A DNA stretch of 36,028 bases, from contig BFEA01001008.1 in the NCBI GenBank assembly GCA_003427395.1, forward strand, positions 107,574 through 143,601, read 5' to 3'. A program made the position numbers and the translations under genes. The stretch comes from Chara braunii (lineage: Eukaryota > Streptophyta > Charophyceae > Charales > Characeae). Below, piece by piece: positions 18,603 to 30,679 of the stretch (positions are counted from its first letter, which is position 1; each line of letters opens with the position of its first letter). Under the pieces are notes generated by a model that saw only the letters and a list, made by a program, of their open reading frames with translations, did not search any database and had not been told where the DNA came from.

Positions 18603-20821
18603 GACTGAGTTTTCCTATATGGTTGACATGTTGCGTATAAGACTTGAGTTAGGATTGGATGACATTCTATAGACCTAGGTGTTGTTCGTTTTTGTCGGGC
18701 AGTTTGGGTTGGGTTCTTGTTGAGTCTGCCATCTTGAGGACCGGGACGTGATAGATGAGGCGTGCACATACTTAGTTGGCCCATACCCCGATCTCCGAGT
18801 GACAGACCCGACTTGTACCTTGAGGAGGATACCCGCGTGAGTGTAGATTTGAGTGAGTTGAGTGAGTCACATATCTTACCCCTGAGTGTATGTTGGAGAC
18901 ATTTCATGTGGGATATTTTATCCCTAAGTGTATATTATATTGAGGTTTTTTGGGGACTACTTGCTGTGTATGACGATCACTCTCGCACTCACTCGTGTGG
19001 ACCTGGCATNATGGATGATGGGTTGGTGTGAAATATGNGCGAGAAAATACTTNATGTATGTTGTACCTTGTGAATTTGGATGAATGTGAGTTGTCTACTC
19101 GCCGGTATACTCGTGCGATCTGCCCCTGGGCAGGTGATAGGGCCGAGTATAAGGAGAGGAAGCGCAGTCTGTTTTGTGAAGATGCTTTGTTGTTAAGTTG
19201 TGTAGAAGACCAACAAGTTGGTTTTTTTATATGGATCATATGATGAGTGGGACAACTGTGAATGGAAAGGTTCTCCATTATCTATTTGGAAGACGCATCT
19301 TCAGAGAGGAAAGATGTGTTAAAGAGAAGGTCGCGAGAGAGTTCATCCTAGCGAGAGAGGGATGACTGAGAGACCTATTAAAGTAAGACCTCCTCTATAA
19401 ATAACGTGGTTAATAAGATTGATAAGTGGAAGGCTGACTTTGAGTAATAAAAGACTGACAAGAGGGACCGGACTTTGTTTGACTACTGGTGGAATTCTTG
19501 GATGTCGCAAATGGTGTGTTTTAAGAGATGTCATCAAGATGTGTGACCGTCTTGCTCTGATCAAGCTGGGAGGCCACGGCCTTGTGAACCAGGCGGTGAT
19601 TTTGTTTTGTGATTGTGGAGAGGTTGTCGTGCTTCCTCTGTGTTGTCCCACAGAGGGACCGGTAAATACCCTTATGTGCGACAGGTCTATGTGTAGTCCC
19701 ATAGTCGGCTTGTATTGCTGCGACACACCGTCCGACCACTTGTGCTAATGTTGGACATTTACAAGAGACCCAGCTAGGGGTATAACTAGCATCACTAAGC
19801 CGCAACCCTTAGTGTTGGTCACTGTTTGGCACAACCTGAGCAGAGGGCCTGCGTCTGGCCAAACGAGTAAAGACTTAAAGGGGCATAAACGCCTAGGGGG
19901 GTTTTACTCCTGTGGAGAGGCATGGGATAAGAGTCGAGTCATATGAGACTTTTGAGGAAGTCCTGATTGATAACTTATCAGGAACAACCTATCGTGGCAC
20001 AACCCGCAAAGGCACTACCGCTGAAATAACAAATGCAGTGGGCCGTAGATCTGGAATGATCACCCAGACTATGGTGGGCCAAGATGGAGACCTGGTCTTC
20101 CTGTACTAGACTGCAGGAAAGCTCATGTGAGAGTCTATGTGGTACAGCTACGTGTGTTAATTTGAAGATTTTAGAGAGGAAGGCGAGAGAATGCCTTCGA
20201 AGGTTTCGGTTAGGGCCCGCGCCCCTAGTGATGACTTGGTGTCAAGGGAAGGGCTAGGGGCACACAATGAGAACCCGACGGCTGTCTAGGGCATAGGGGA
20301 GAGGACGGTGAGAGATCCAATGGAGCTTATGCTGTAGTACAGTGAGGAGTATCCCGACGTCTGAGGGTCAGGGCGACGGAGACCCAGGTTAGAGTCCTGG
20401 CAACGTAAAGTTGTGTCTGGCATGGATTATTGGAGGCCTCAACCCTGGGTCTGTCGGCTAATCGGATTGGTACCCTGCTCGTCAGCATTTTGGGATTGTG
20501 GTTGGATTGATAGCTTTTGATCTTGCGAAGCGACGGAGACGTCGCTTAGTATGGTCCGGTAAGTTGTCGGTGCAAATACCCTTACAAGGGTATCCGCCCT
20601 GGTCTTTGCAAACGGCAGAAAACAATTTGGTTTAAAGTTTAAGTATGCCACGCTAGGCGCGGCCGCGTCTGCAATTTATGGTGACTAGAGTAAAAAGTGC
20701 GTGGGCGCGCAAGTTTGAGGCGCGTAATTTTTCCTTCTTTCGGTTACACTGGCAGACGTGGCGTGGATTTTGGTCAGCATATGTTATTTTTGTCTTGATT
20801 GAACTGATTAGCCTATGAGCA
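18603..20821 (+). other. Non-coding 3' internal region; contains the unlocated polypurine tract and 3' LTR start
   Basis: No protein domain is recognised. The 5' LTR start lies off the window, so I cannot mark where the 3' LTR begins. Purine-rich candidates for the polypurine tract are at about 19296-19313, 20173-20190 and 20287-20301; each is followed by a TG within about 30 bases. A TATA-like CTATAAATA is at 19393-19401. Undetermined bases occur at 19010, 19038 and 19053. The short ORFs here have no support. Confidence 0.5.
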
Positions 20822-23800
20822 CCTTGTTCATTGGTTTCGCATGGTATGATGGACAATCTAGTGAGCTGGTGTGGACATGGACGGAATCCAGACGATGGGA
20901 CCTGATGGATTCGGCCAGGTAGGGGTAGCCGAGGCTCGGTCGGAAGGTTGCCGCGGCTTTTTGTGGGCATGTGGGGGAATACAGGGTAGGACGACGTGAG
21001 TTTGGGTAGTCCCTTGTGCAAGTGTGGGCCGGGAAGTGGTATAGGGCGTTTCCTTGGCCCCAAGGGTCGTGCGCTACCTCTCTATAAAGCGAGTCACGCC
21101 TGCTGGTACTAGACTTGGGCTTAGCCCTATAGGTTACAGCACCGGACTGGTACGCAGTTGACCCAGGGATCGAGGCCAGCGGACGGCAGTATGGGAGCAA
21201 CGGAGCGTTGGAAGGGACCGAGGGGTTGAGGGCCCGACGGGGCTATCCCCTTCGGTTTTACATTCCAGCGCGATGGCGGGCCCGACCCGCAGGACTGGCG
21301 AGGTGTCGGTAAATTCCCGTGTCCCCTTTCCTTTCTGATTTTTTTTGTTGTTTTTATTTCGTATTTTACTCCTACCCACGCCCCGTTCCTCCCCGGGACG
21401 AGGTACCGTGGCTGCACCTAGGACCAATGGGCCTAGCTCAATTGTTACACCCATGAATTGTTGAAATACAGGCCTGTGTCCGAACTGAGATAATGGAACT
21501 TGACGAATAAAGCCAAATATTTTGGTGTGAGTGGGCCTACGCAAGCTTTGGAGCGTCGTAGAGAATGGCCCAGGCCGAGTCCTTCGGGACATCCGTTAAA
21601 ATTGGAACGATACAGAGAAGACTTACATGGCCCCTGCGTAAGGATGGCCTGCATAAATTAGAGAACGGTTTGTCTTTTTTTCGTTTGCTTGCCCTTCGCT
21701 CGATCTGACTCCCGCGCAGTTCAGACCACAGTGCGCTAACCGCGTTGGTCCCGACACGTGAATGACGAAGGGGATGACCGTGGAAACGGGAGTCGCCCAT
21801 GCGATTCTCGATTGGTGAAGAGGGGAGGACTTACCAGTTGGGCAGAACAATTTCCCAAGTCGCTCCGAGGAAGCGTTGAGGTAAGGACCGGTAGGACCCG
21901 ACGCTGCGCTACTGTACGGAGGAGACGAACAACAGGGGTGCGGTCTACAGCAAGCGGCGAAACTAGCAAGGCGCGGGGCAAGGTCAGTAAAGTGGATGTA
22001 TCCGAACGCAAAGTGCACCGGGTGCATGTAGAAGGGGTAAGGAGAACGCAACATCGAGGAAGCAGCTATGGCGGAAAGAAGCATGGAGTTCGTACCCGAT
22101 CCGTGAAGTCAGTTTCAGGAGCCGGAAGTGGGAATAGAAGGTGCGCAGGCGGAGCCGGAAGTGCATCTATAGCGGGGGATGAAGTCCAATATTTCGTTCG
22201 GCTTTTTTTTATAGAGTCGAACGAAGTTAGGTGCTAACTAGGGGTTTGGCGAGATAGTAAGTGAGAATCCAAAGTTAGTTTGAGCAAAGAGTTAGTAGCA
22301 AAAGAGATTAGTAAAGAAACGTGTGTGAGGTGGAAGTCGGACGAATGGGCATGGCACAGCGGAAGAACGGATAACTCGTCCGATTCTTAGCAAAATCGGG
22401 CTAGCTGAGATCCGATTCCGAGAGTTTTTGGCCTCGCAAGTCACTCTGCAAAGTTAGATTCGGCGTTCGGGGTGTGAATTCAGCGATATGATGATTTGGG
22501 GCTGCGTGAGGAGAGGGAAGTGAAGACGAGATGCATGGACCCACATTTTAGCAGTAGATTCATTCGATTTTGCTTCTCATTTTCGATGAAAGTAGTATGA
22601 AGTGGGCGAGGGGCTGGCGACTTACATGTTGGCTGGTGAGTTGCTCATCCTATCGATTGGAGTCCCAGATGCAGGCCGCGAGGTGAGAGACTTACCCGCC
22701 AACGGGAACGCATGCGGTGATGAGAAGGAGAGCTCGATGATGCGCCTTGCCAATTGCGATTTCATCTCCATTGAAGTTCGCAATCGCATCCGTTTCTAGA
22801 GTACTAACGTGAGAGTTCACATGACAACTGTGAGTCTGTGACTCGGATCCGATTCAGGACTACTGCCCCGCCTTGAAGTTGCACTCAGTTGGGCTGGTTG
22901 GGGAGATATGCGTATCTGGTGGAAATGACGACCAAGTGCGGGGAGAATGACGTTAGGCAAAAGCAGCGAAGCAAGGAGAGCAAGTTGATTCGAGAGGAAA
23001 GGGAGACTGGGAAGAGCAATAGAGAGGGATAGTAAGGGGACTTACCGCTACGAACAGGCAGGCGGGGTGAGCCGAAAGTCAAGTTGCTGTATCGAACTGC
23101 GTGCAAGCCCGATACGGGATGCTAGTGTACTTACCTGCGAATTTGAGGAAGACTCGTCCAGAACTTGCTCATCCCGACGATGGAAGTAGAGTGAGGCAGC
23201 TAACCAGCTACAAAGTGCAGGCTCTTTGTGAATCGGGAAGTTGTTGTGCTCCTTACTGCTGCTGGGAGTTGGAGCTGCCGGATCCGGGACTGGCTGTGTG
23301 TTTGCTGCTGGTTGTCCCTCACGACAACGGTTCTTGTCCTTCTTAAAGTCGGCCACTGCTGCGCTCGAGCTACCACGGCCATAATGAGGGGATCTCGTTG
23401 CTATGTTGAGTTGTTATCGTGCCTTCCGATCGCTACGATACTCAGTGTCGCCCTGTTGACTGTGCGAACTGCGGATTGTTCTAGCTATACTTTTTGTTGC
23501 AGCCGCTGTTGTATGTGCTACAGATTACCGTGAGGACTGGGCAACACTATGCTGCTGAGCGCGCCATGCCTGGTTGCGGGGGCGATTGCTGTGCGCGCAC
23601 CATCACTACACCGTTCTGCTGAGCACACTGGGTCTCCTTTGGGGTGCTTAGCATTGAGTCTGTTGCGGCTTGGATAAGTGGTGTGACGGGAGGAGGGGTA
23701 ATCAAGGCTGTGAAGGGGGTAGTTGCTGCGATTTGGGAAGTCGTCAGGCACTCTACTTCGGCGGCTTGACTGGAATCCGGGCCAAGCTGTTACATATTGG

Positions 23801-24333
23801 TCATCATTGCAGGGCCCTCAGGCGCATCCAGATAACAAGGCCCTCTCCAGTGAGTTTGAGAGCACCCCTCTTGTATCTAATAGTCTCGAACCATCTACTT
23901 CTACCCTTCTTACTCTAAGTCTGGCCTTGTTCTGAGAGGAAGGCGGCAGGCGGGATTGCAACCCGTAGGACCGCACTAAGACTCTGTGGGGAGTCCGCCC
24001 ACCGATTGCGAGAGCTCTGCCGGAGCCTGGGCGAGGCTCTGGAGGCAGGGAATTGACAGGTAACCTTTGCGTTTCCCTCTATAGACCTTGATTATAACCC
24101 CTATCTGTATCTCCCATTGCATCGCTGACTGAGTATATGACGTGCAGCCTTACTCTATTTTTGGTCTGACTTTCATGACACTGAACAAAACTAAGTAAAG
24201 GAATGTCTGTTCGAGTTTCAGTTCTAACGTTGTAGACTGCGTGAAAGCAAATTGTTAGAAGGAAATGCATCTGGGGAAAGGCAGGATGGTGGGATAATTT
24301 GTATGATGTTTGACCGGGTCGTAAAGGCTGGGA

Positions 24334-25265
24334 GGCCCCCATAAGTTTGGGGAGACCCGACGCTTTGTTTCTATTTTGGTTTTGCATAGAGAAGTCAGAC
24401 CCTTTAATACGTTTAGGGGGTCTGATTACTCTGAAGGCTGGGATGTCCCCAAAAGTTTGGGGAGACCCAGTGATATGGTTTACGTGGAGGGTTAGGTTGT
24501 TGTGTAAGTTCAGGTAGCCTGACTGCTCTGACCTGTGAGGGGTTTGATTGTGCTTGATTTTCAGGAACTCAGCGCGCTCAATAAGTTTTGGTGCCCTGAG
24601 TTGCCTTGTTTTCATTGGGATTTTACTTGTTTTTCTGGTTTCTGAACGAGTAGGCCGAGCTGTTCTGTAAGTTCGGGTGGTTCAGCCTCTTCCTGCTCTT
24701 TATTCTGAAGAAATAATCTTGGCAAGGAGGCAGACCCTTCTGTAAGTTCAGGGGGTTTGACTCGATGCCACACACATAATGGCTCAGATAGAAACGAATC
24801 AGGCAGAGAGTTAGACCCTTCTCGAAGTTTAGGGGGTCTGGCTCAAAGCCTCGCACAAGCTGGAACCCAATGGTTATAATATGGCTATAGCTTATTACTA
24901 TCTTATCTAAGAACGAGCTAATCAGACTGTTCTATAAGTTTAGCAGGTCTAGCTATAGCCGTATCACAACTTGAAGAGAGTATAACTAAGAATAAAACTG
25001 GTGGTAAACTGGGGCAGGCTGAACTTAAGTTAGTTCAGTCATATGAAGCCTTAGAAGACAAAGACGAAGACAAGTATATATAACCTTGATACTTTAAACA
25101 ATTCAGGGCGACTAGAGTGCTCTAGTCATGTCCCCGAAGAAGAGAAAAGTAGTTGTGCCCTCTGTTGTGTATACTTGGCCAAGTCAGAACGCTCTATAAG
25201 TTTAGGTATTCTGACTCCAGGTGTGGCTAAGTTGGGTGCGCTCTGTAAGTTCAGGCGGCCTTACC
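24334..25265 (+). repeat. Hairpin array I in the 3' LTR
   Basis: Homologous to 3572-4465. Substitutions mostly keep pairing: the unit at 24490-24522 has GTTAGGT where the 5' LTR has GTCAGGC, giving T-G wobbles against an unchanged partner. The unit near 24730 has the full CAGACCC stem that is degraded at 3969. An extra unit (core CTCTGTAAGTTCAGG, about 25241-25255) is present that the 5' LTR has lost. Confidence 0.8.
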
Positions 25266-25357
25266 TATGCCTTATGTAAGCTGGGTATAAAGGGTTAAAT
25301 CATTGAGAGGCCATGAACTATTGTTTGCTCAGGTTGACTTGGGGCTGGTGAGAGTAC

Positions 25358-25497
25358 NNNNNNNNNNNNNNNNNNNNNNNNNNNNNNNNNNNNNNNNNNN
25401 NNNNNNNNNNNNNNNNNNNNNNNNNNNNNNNNNNNNNNNNNNNNNNNNNNNNNNNNNNNNNNNNNNNNNNNNNNNNNNNNNNNNNNNNNNNNNNNNN
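25358..25497. other. Assembly gap (140 N) flanked by an 85-bp direct repeat
   Basis: The 85 bp at 25263-25347 recurs at 25508-25592, identical by eye. The inverted LTR copy has this segment once, so the duplication may be a contig-overlap artefact or a private tandem duplication. Confidence 0.85.
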
Positions 25498-25794
25498 GGG
25501 CGGCATGACCTATGCCTTATGTAAGCTGGGTATAAAGGGTTAAATCATTGAGAGGCCATGAACTATTGTTTGCTCAGGTTGACTTGGGGCTGCTCAGAGT
25601 ACTTACCTTTGTGGTATGGCTTGCATGTGACTGAGTGAGGCCACTACTTAGTCTAAGTTTAAGGTTGATAAGTAGTTGCTTTAGTTGCTCGCCACGTGTT
25701 AGAGCCATAAGAAATAGTGTCAATTCCTGCATTTTTTGTAGCAATTTTTTTATACTTAGATCAATTCCTGCATTTACTGAGATTTTTTCTTACA

Positions 25795-26725
25795 CTAGGC
25801 TTGTATAAATCTTGGCAACCTACTTTCTCTACGGGAAGCACTGCCGAAATTTTTACAAATTCAAGGTGTTAGTTAAATTTTAACTTGTCAAAAGTTCAGC
25901 TTTGTCTTTCCTCATATCTGACTTAGTTAAAATCTGGGAAGTCTCATTTTCTAAAGAGAGTGCTGCCAAAATTTTTGCTAATTCAGGGAGTTAAACAAAG
26001 GTGAACTTTGGGAAGTCAAGGTTGCTCTCAAATTTTGAACTTAGCTTTGTATAAATTTTGGATTGGCACTTTTCTAAAGGGAGTGCTGCTGAAATATCTG
26101 CAAAACTAAGGAGCTTGTTGAATCTTATCTAAGTTGAACTCAGATTGTCTTTTGAGTTCATATCTGACTTCGTTAAAACATGGGAAGTCTCCTTTTCTAA
26201 AAGGAATGCTGCCCAAATTTTTGCTAATTCTCGGAGTTAGACAAATTGAACTTTAGGAAGCCAAAAGTTACTTTCAAATTCTGAATTTGGCCTTATATAA
26301 ATTTTGGCATAGCACTTTCCTAGAGGCAGTGCTGCCGAATTTTTTACAAAATTAAGGAGTTAGTTAAATTTTGTCTAAAGTTGTAACTCGAGCTGTGTTT
26401 CGAGTTCATATCTGACTTAGTATAAATCTGGGAAGCCTCCCTTTCTAAAGGGAATGCTGCCCTAATTTCTGCTATTTCAGGAAGTTAGACAGAATTCGAC
26501 TTTCAAGAGTTAGGAATTATTTCTGCTTTTATATCTGACTGAGTATAAATCTGGAAAGTCTCCTTTTCTAAAAGGAGTGCTGCCCAAATTTCTGCTATTT
26601 CAGGAAGCTAGACATAATTTTGACTTTCCAGAGTTAGAAGTTATTTCTGCTTTCATATCCAGACTTATATAAATTCTGGAAAGACATTTTTTCGACGGGA
26701 AGCACTGCCAAAATTTTCCTAGCTT
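25795..26725 (+). repeat. Hairpin array II in the 3' LTR
   Basis: Same eight units as 4690-5625, with matching order and spacing. The GCTGCC-AAATTT right arms are the best conserved part; one has changed to GCTGCTGAAATAT near 26085. Confidence 0.8.
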
Positions 26726-26985
26726 AAAAGAGATCGATTATGTTTTGACAAGTGGAGATTTTGATAAAATTCACTCTAACAAAAGAAAGATTTTGTCATG
26801 TTGCTAAGAGGTAAGCTAAGACATAGTTAACCAGGATGATTTGGGTAAGATCACGATATGGAGATTGTTCTCCATGAACTTATAGGTTTAGCCTGGGACA
26901 TTGACCTGTCATATGTTACAGGTCCTCTTGATCGTCTGATTCAAGTTCAGGACTAGATTCAGCTCGATCCCTCAAGGATCATCAG

Positions 26986-27004
26986 CTGTTATCACTGATA
27001 ACAG
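26986..27004. repeat. Perfect 19-bp palindrome in the 3' LTR
   Basis: CTGTTATCA-C-TGATAACAG, identical to the 5' LTR copy. It is preceded by the exact palindrome GATCC-CTCAA-GGATC. Confidence 0.7.
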
Positions 27005-28190
27005 GTCGGTTGCCGATTCGTCGGTTTATGACTCAATTCTAACTCACCTTCCACACTCAACCTAAAAAGGTTTTAGCCCTGGTGATTTCATTGTTTTGTT
27101 ATAGTTTCACCCGGACTTTTATTGAATGGTCATTTGACGAACGTACAAAGTATTTAATTAATGTTGGTTGGACAGGAGGTTGAAGCTTGCATGGCTAAAG
27201 CAAGGGGTATGAGTATTGAAGATGGTTGGGGTTGACTCTGTGTAGTGCGTGGGTTGTTGATTGACTCGTTGATGTGATTTGCAGGTATGTGCTATGAATC
27301 AGATTCTGGATTTGGTTGTCTGCGATCACATATATACGTATGGCTATGAGGGATCCCAATAAGACTGTAAGAAGTAATCGTCACATGCTTTCCCCTTTAT
27401 ATATTTATATATATACATAAGTGTACGCGGGGTGAATGTCTGCATGGGCTAAGGGGCTCTCTACAAAGAGCATACTCAGAAATTAAGACTTAGAGGTCCA
27501 GGGAAGACTCTCCTTTTTTTTTTTTTTTTTTCTTCTGTTTTTGCTTCTTGAGGATTTTTCTCAGTCGGACGTTGGTCTTGGGCGGGGATTTAAGGTCCTT
27601 GTCCAGAACATCCCAAGCCCTAGGCTCTGCAGGGAAGGGATTTTCTCCTCGCACAGAGCCTCTTCGCATTGCCCGTCGAGGCACCCTGCCCTGAAGGCGG
27701 AAATGTCGCGAAAACCGAACTGCATGTCCTTCAGCCGTTCAATATCGTCTGGGGTAACCCCTCATGATATATTCCTTCAGCCATTCCATATCGTGAGGCC
27801 GAAGCCGCGATTACCACGTAGGGTTGGCATTGTTGGTTGGTATGAGATAGGCCCGCGGCTGTGCGACTTTATATTAAAACCCCGCGCGCGACGTTTCGCC
27901 GTTTTAGTGTGTGAAAGTTATGGGATCAAAAGGGACCGGCACATATGGACAAATGTTTTGGGATTACCATAGGCAGCCGACACCGCACGAAAAAGGGGAG
28001 GGTATTCCAGGGCTATGATTTTTTTTCTCTGTTAGGCGGGAGGACCATCGACCCATTCCTTATCCTTTGCTTTTTAGAGATTTTTATGGTTGGACGTTGT
28101 AGTCTGTGGCAGCCGTCAAAGTCAAACCCCTTGACTTTCGCCCAGGCCCAGGGAGGACTTACCCCTAGGACCGCGAGAGACGACTACCAC

Positions 28191-28328
28191 CACAGGTATT
28201 AAACCTGTGTACCACCCACTCTGCATAAGGGTGCAGAAGGGGGTGTGTGGTCTTCAATCGCGCATGGCGGTTGTCCAGCGTCGAGAGATCAACCCTTAAG
28301 GCGCGTGTAAGCCGACACTTGAGTGTCG
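28191..28328 (+). promoter_or_regulatory. Structured leader hairpins, 3' LTR copy
   Basis: Same three hairpins as 7060-7197: CACAGGT/ACCTGTG, the CTGCA/TGCAG hairpin and CGACACT-TG-AGTGTCG. No arm has lost pairing by eye, while surrounding bases have changed. Confidence 0.5.
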
Positions 28329-29049
28329 AATGCGACCCTCGAGATTAACGGGGACCGCATAGGTATGGGTACCACATAGTACACCATCATTGCGACTGCT
28401 TGCGTACGGTTGCATTGCGAGTCGATATGAGTTAGCCCTGCATCTGCGCGGTTTTATACTAGAGTCTCACGCGCGACGCCTATTCGATTTCCGCATTGGA
28501 AAGTTATGGGTTGGCTATCGAGGGGCTAAGAGTGTTGTCGCGTTGTTTGTGTTGCGTCGTTTCGTATGTATGAGTATGTGTGTGTTGTACTCGTAAAGTG
28601 GAGTGCGCGTGGTATGTGGGATGCGTCCTAGTCGACAGACGACGGGCCGCGCTCGGGACTTCAGCCACCCAAGATGCCGGTTCGCGTGCGGGTCCGATAG
28701 AGGCGTATTACCGTGCGTACCCCCTATGCTACAACGAACGAGAAACGCCCTCAGCTCGTCCACCTCTGCGATTGCAACTGATTAGCTCTCGTACTGTGGA
28801 CTGGTAGCTCGGCGGGGATACGCCCACCGAAGGGAGGTGTCAGCTCCCGTAACGTGGAGGTAAGTCGTGCCTCACGTAGGCCCTATCCTGTCGTAGGGGC
28901 TTGCTAGAGGTATGGTTGGCGCACTCGATCGGAGCGGCTTGCGGAAGCTTCATATTTATTTGCAACGAGGAATTGGACCAACTCCTGCGTGACGCGGCTG
29001 GGAGGGTCCCGCGCTGCCCTGGTACGGTACCGGACCGATGCGCTCGACA

Positions 29050-29643
29050 ATGTGGCAAACACCCAAGCGGGGGACACATGCGAAAGGAATCATCGAAGCG
29101 GGGAGAGCAAAGCGGTCAGCAGTAGCCGAGCGGGAGAAAAGTCAAGGTGAGAGATTGACGCGAAAGGAGGTCAAAGCTAGAGAGTGGCAAGTGTTGGCGA
29201 AATATCCCTACCCCAACCCCGAAATAACGAACAAGCATACTGTGTATTCAAACAGCCCCCCAGAACCTCGAACCCCGCCCTACAGTCTTCGTAGAAGGTA
29301 TAAAACGTGAAAATTCAAAGAATTTCAAAAAAGAGAAGAGAAAAAAAAAAATATAATAGCAGAGCATAGGGTGGTGTACCCTCCATTGCTCCCAAGGAAA
29401 AAACCAAAAAAAGGCAGAGGGACAAAGATGACAAAGTTCTCGCATAACCAAAGGAGTAGGAAGAGGGCAAAGTCCATGCTCCTATTCAGAGGGGTAATGA
29501 GACAAGCGGCACTAAAATTACTGGCCAATCCCAATCCCCCCTCCATGACTGGCAATACCAAAGGGCCAAAGCAAAGGGACCTGCAAATGGAGGAGGCAGA
29601 TGCATCACAACCCGGGCAACAGAAAGAACATTAGAAGGAAAAG
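29050..29643. other. Flanking DNA after the 3' LTR, no gene seen
   Basis: Host or older repeat DNA outside the element. It is A-rich around 29310-29352 and has no supported gene. It may be the 5' part of the LINE-like unit that follows. Confidence 0.5.
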
Positions 29644-30679
29644 ATGACAGGGACAGGCACCATGACCCATGAGCACCAGCAAATCAACAGAGCGAAAGGA
29701 ATGATAAACTCACAACAGGGGAGAGAAGGGCAGGCCATGGCAGAATCCTCCTCAGAAGGAGGAGCAAAGGAGCAACCCTCATGGGCAGCTAAACTCAAAG
29801 GGTCGTACCGGGACAAGACTTTGGATGTACAGAGAAAGAACCCCCACGCTGCCACCCCAGCTCCCCCTGTCTGGTCTCCCTACAACCCGGGCCTTTTTCC
29901 TTTCATGCTTCCTCACCCCCTCGGAGCAGAAAGTGGTGGAACATGGGGGCAAAAAGATACATGTCAAGTCCTACCCCCTTCAGAAACTGGCACAACAGGA
30001 CTCCACCTATCAGAAACATGCGAACAACTGGGGTTTTACGACGCCGCCGCCTACAAATCCACTAACGATAAAATCAAGTAGATCAGCAAAAGACTGACCT
30101 CCCTCAAAGGCTGCGCGGAAGCGGCACGAGTTTATATTCTTATCCAACCCGTCTCAGCCACCATCTACACAATCCTGTGTCTCCATGAGAGGGACAAGGT
30201 GGTCATAGATGGATGGAAAAAACTAAGGTGCAACCGGTCAGAGGTCCGCATCTACCCCTGGACCCCCCTTAAACAAGGTTCAGAGGAGAAAAGAGCACAG
30301 ATGATGGAGAACCACTACTGGGTGGAGTTAAGGCACATTCCCATTGAGATCTAGGCGGCCTTCATCCATTATCTCGGGGAACAGTATGCTATCGTCGATT
30401 TCATCGAACCCCTCCCCTCCTATGTGGCGAGGATGGACGACTACCTCGTGCTGGCCCTAGTTTCCCGGCTTCCCAACCGTTTGCAATGGATGACATCATC
30501 CTCTATAAAGTGGGAGGGAAAGAATACAAGATCCACACCGCCCACAAAAACAGACCATGGTGCTTTCAATGTAAAGCGTATGGGCACCTGTGTACAAACA
30601 TGTCCTGCCCCAAAACCCCCCGTAAACAAAACAGAGTCACGGGGCGCCTCTTGAGGGACCCCTCCCAGGTAAACCTTTA
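29644..30679 (+). pseudogene. LINE ORF1-like protein (DUF4283-like region plus zinc knuckle), broken
   Basis: A hydrophilic N-terminal part is followed by a segment (YWVELRHIPIEI, then FIHYLGEQYAIVDFIEP and LVLALVSRLP) resembling the DUF4283 RNA-binding region of plant LINE ORF1 proteins. A zinc knuckle CFQCKAYGH with downstream cysteines follows at about 30560-30607. In LINEs ORF1 binds the element RNA. The frame carries TAG at 30079 and TAG at 30352 (where a Trp would fit before AAF), and shifts near 30484. It ends TAA at 30677. The last ligand is spaced H-X6-C (or H-X1-C) rather than the usual H-X4-C. No endonuclease or reverse transcriptase follows, so the element is incomplete. A host gene fragment is a less likely alternative. 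Confidence 0.6.

Larger units (their letters stand above)
1..29049 (+). mobile_element. Giant Ty3/gypsy-type LTR retrotransposon, 5' end outside the window
   Basis: The order is long direct repeat, primer-binding site, gag, protease, reverse transcriptase, RNase H, integrase, extra gag-like ORF, long direct repeat. Integrase lies after RNase H, which is the Ty3/gypsy order. The first repeat ends in CA at 7917-7918, two bases before a tRNA-Asp primer site. The second ends at the equivalent CA at 29048-29049, with no primer site after it. At least 29 kb of the element is visible. Coding regions are disrupted by stops, frameshifts and a DNA-transposon insertion, so it is a non-autonomous relic. 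The two LTRs differ by scattered substitutions and a few indels, so the insertion is not very recent. Confidence 0.9.
20822..29049 (+). repeat. 3' LTR (minimum extent)
   Basis: Collinear with 1-7918 and ends CTCGACA. 20822 is only where the match reaches the left edge of the window; the true start lies further left. It retains hairpin 11 of array I and the segment deleted from the 5' LTR. The flanking base run after the LTR is ATGTG. The target duplication cannot be checked because the element's left flank is missing. As in the 5' copy, no gene is supported inside it. Confidence 0.9.

Noticed and set aside
1-29049. Simple segmental duplication instead of LTRs
   Set aside because: The repeat ends in CA two bases before a tRNA-Asp primer site, and a full gag-pol lies between the copies in the right orientation.
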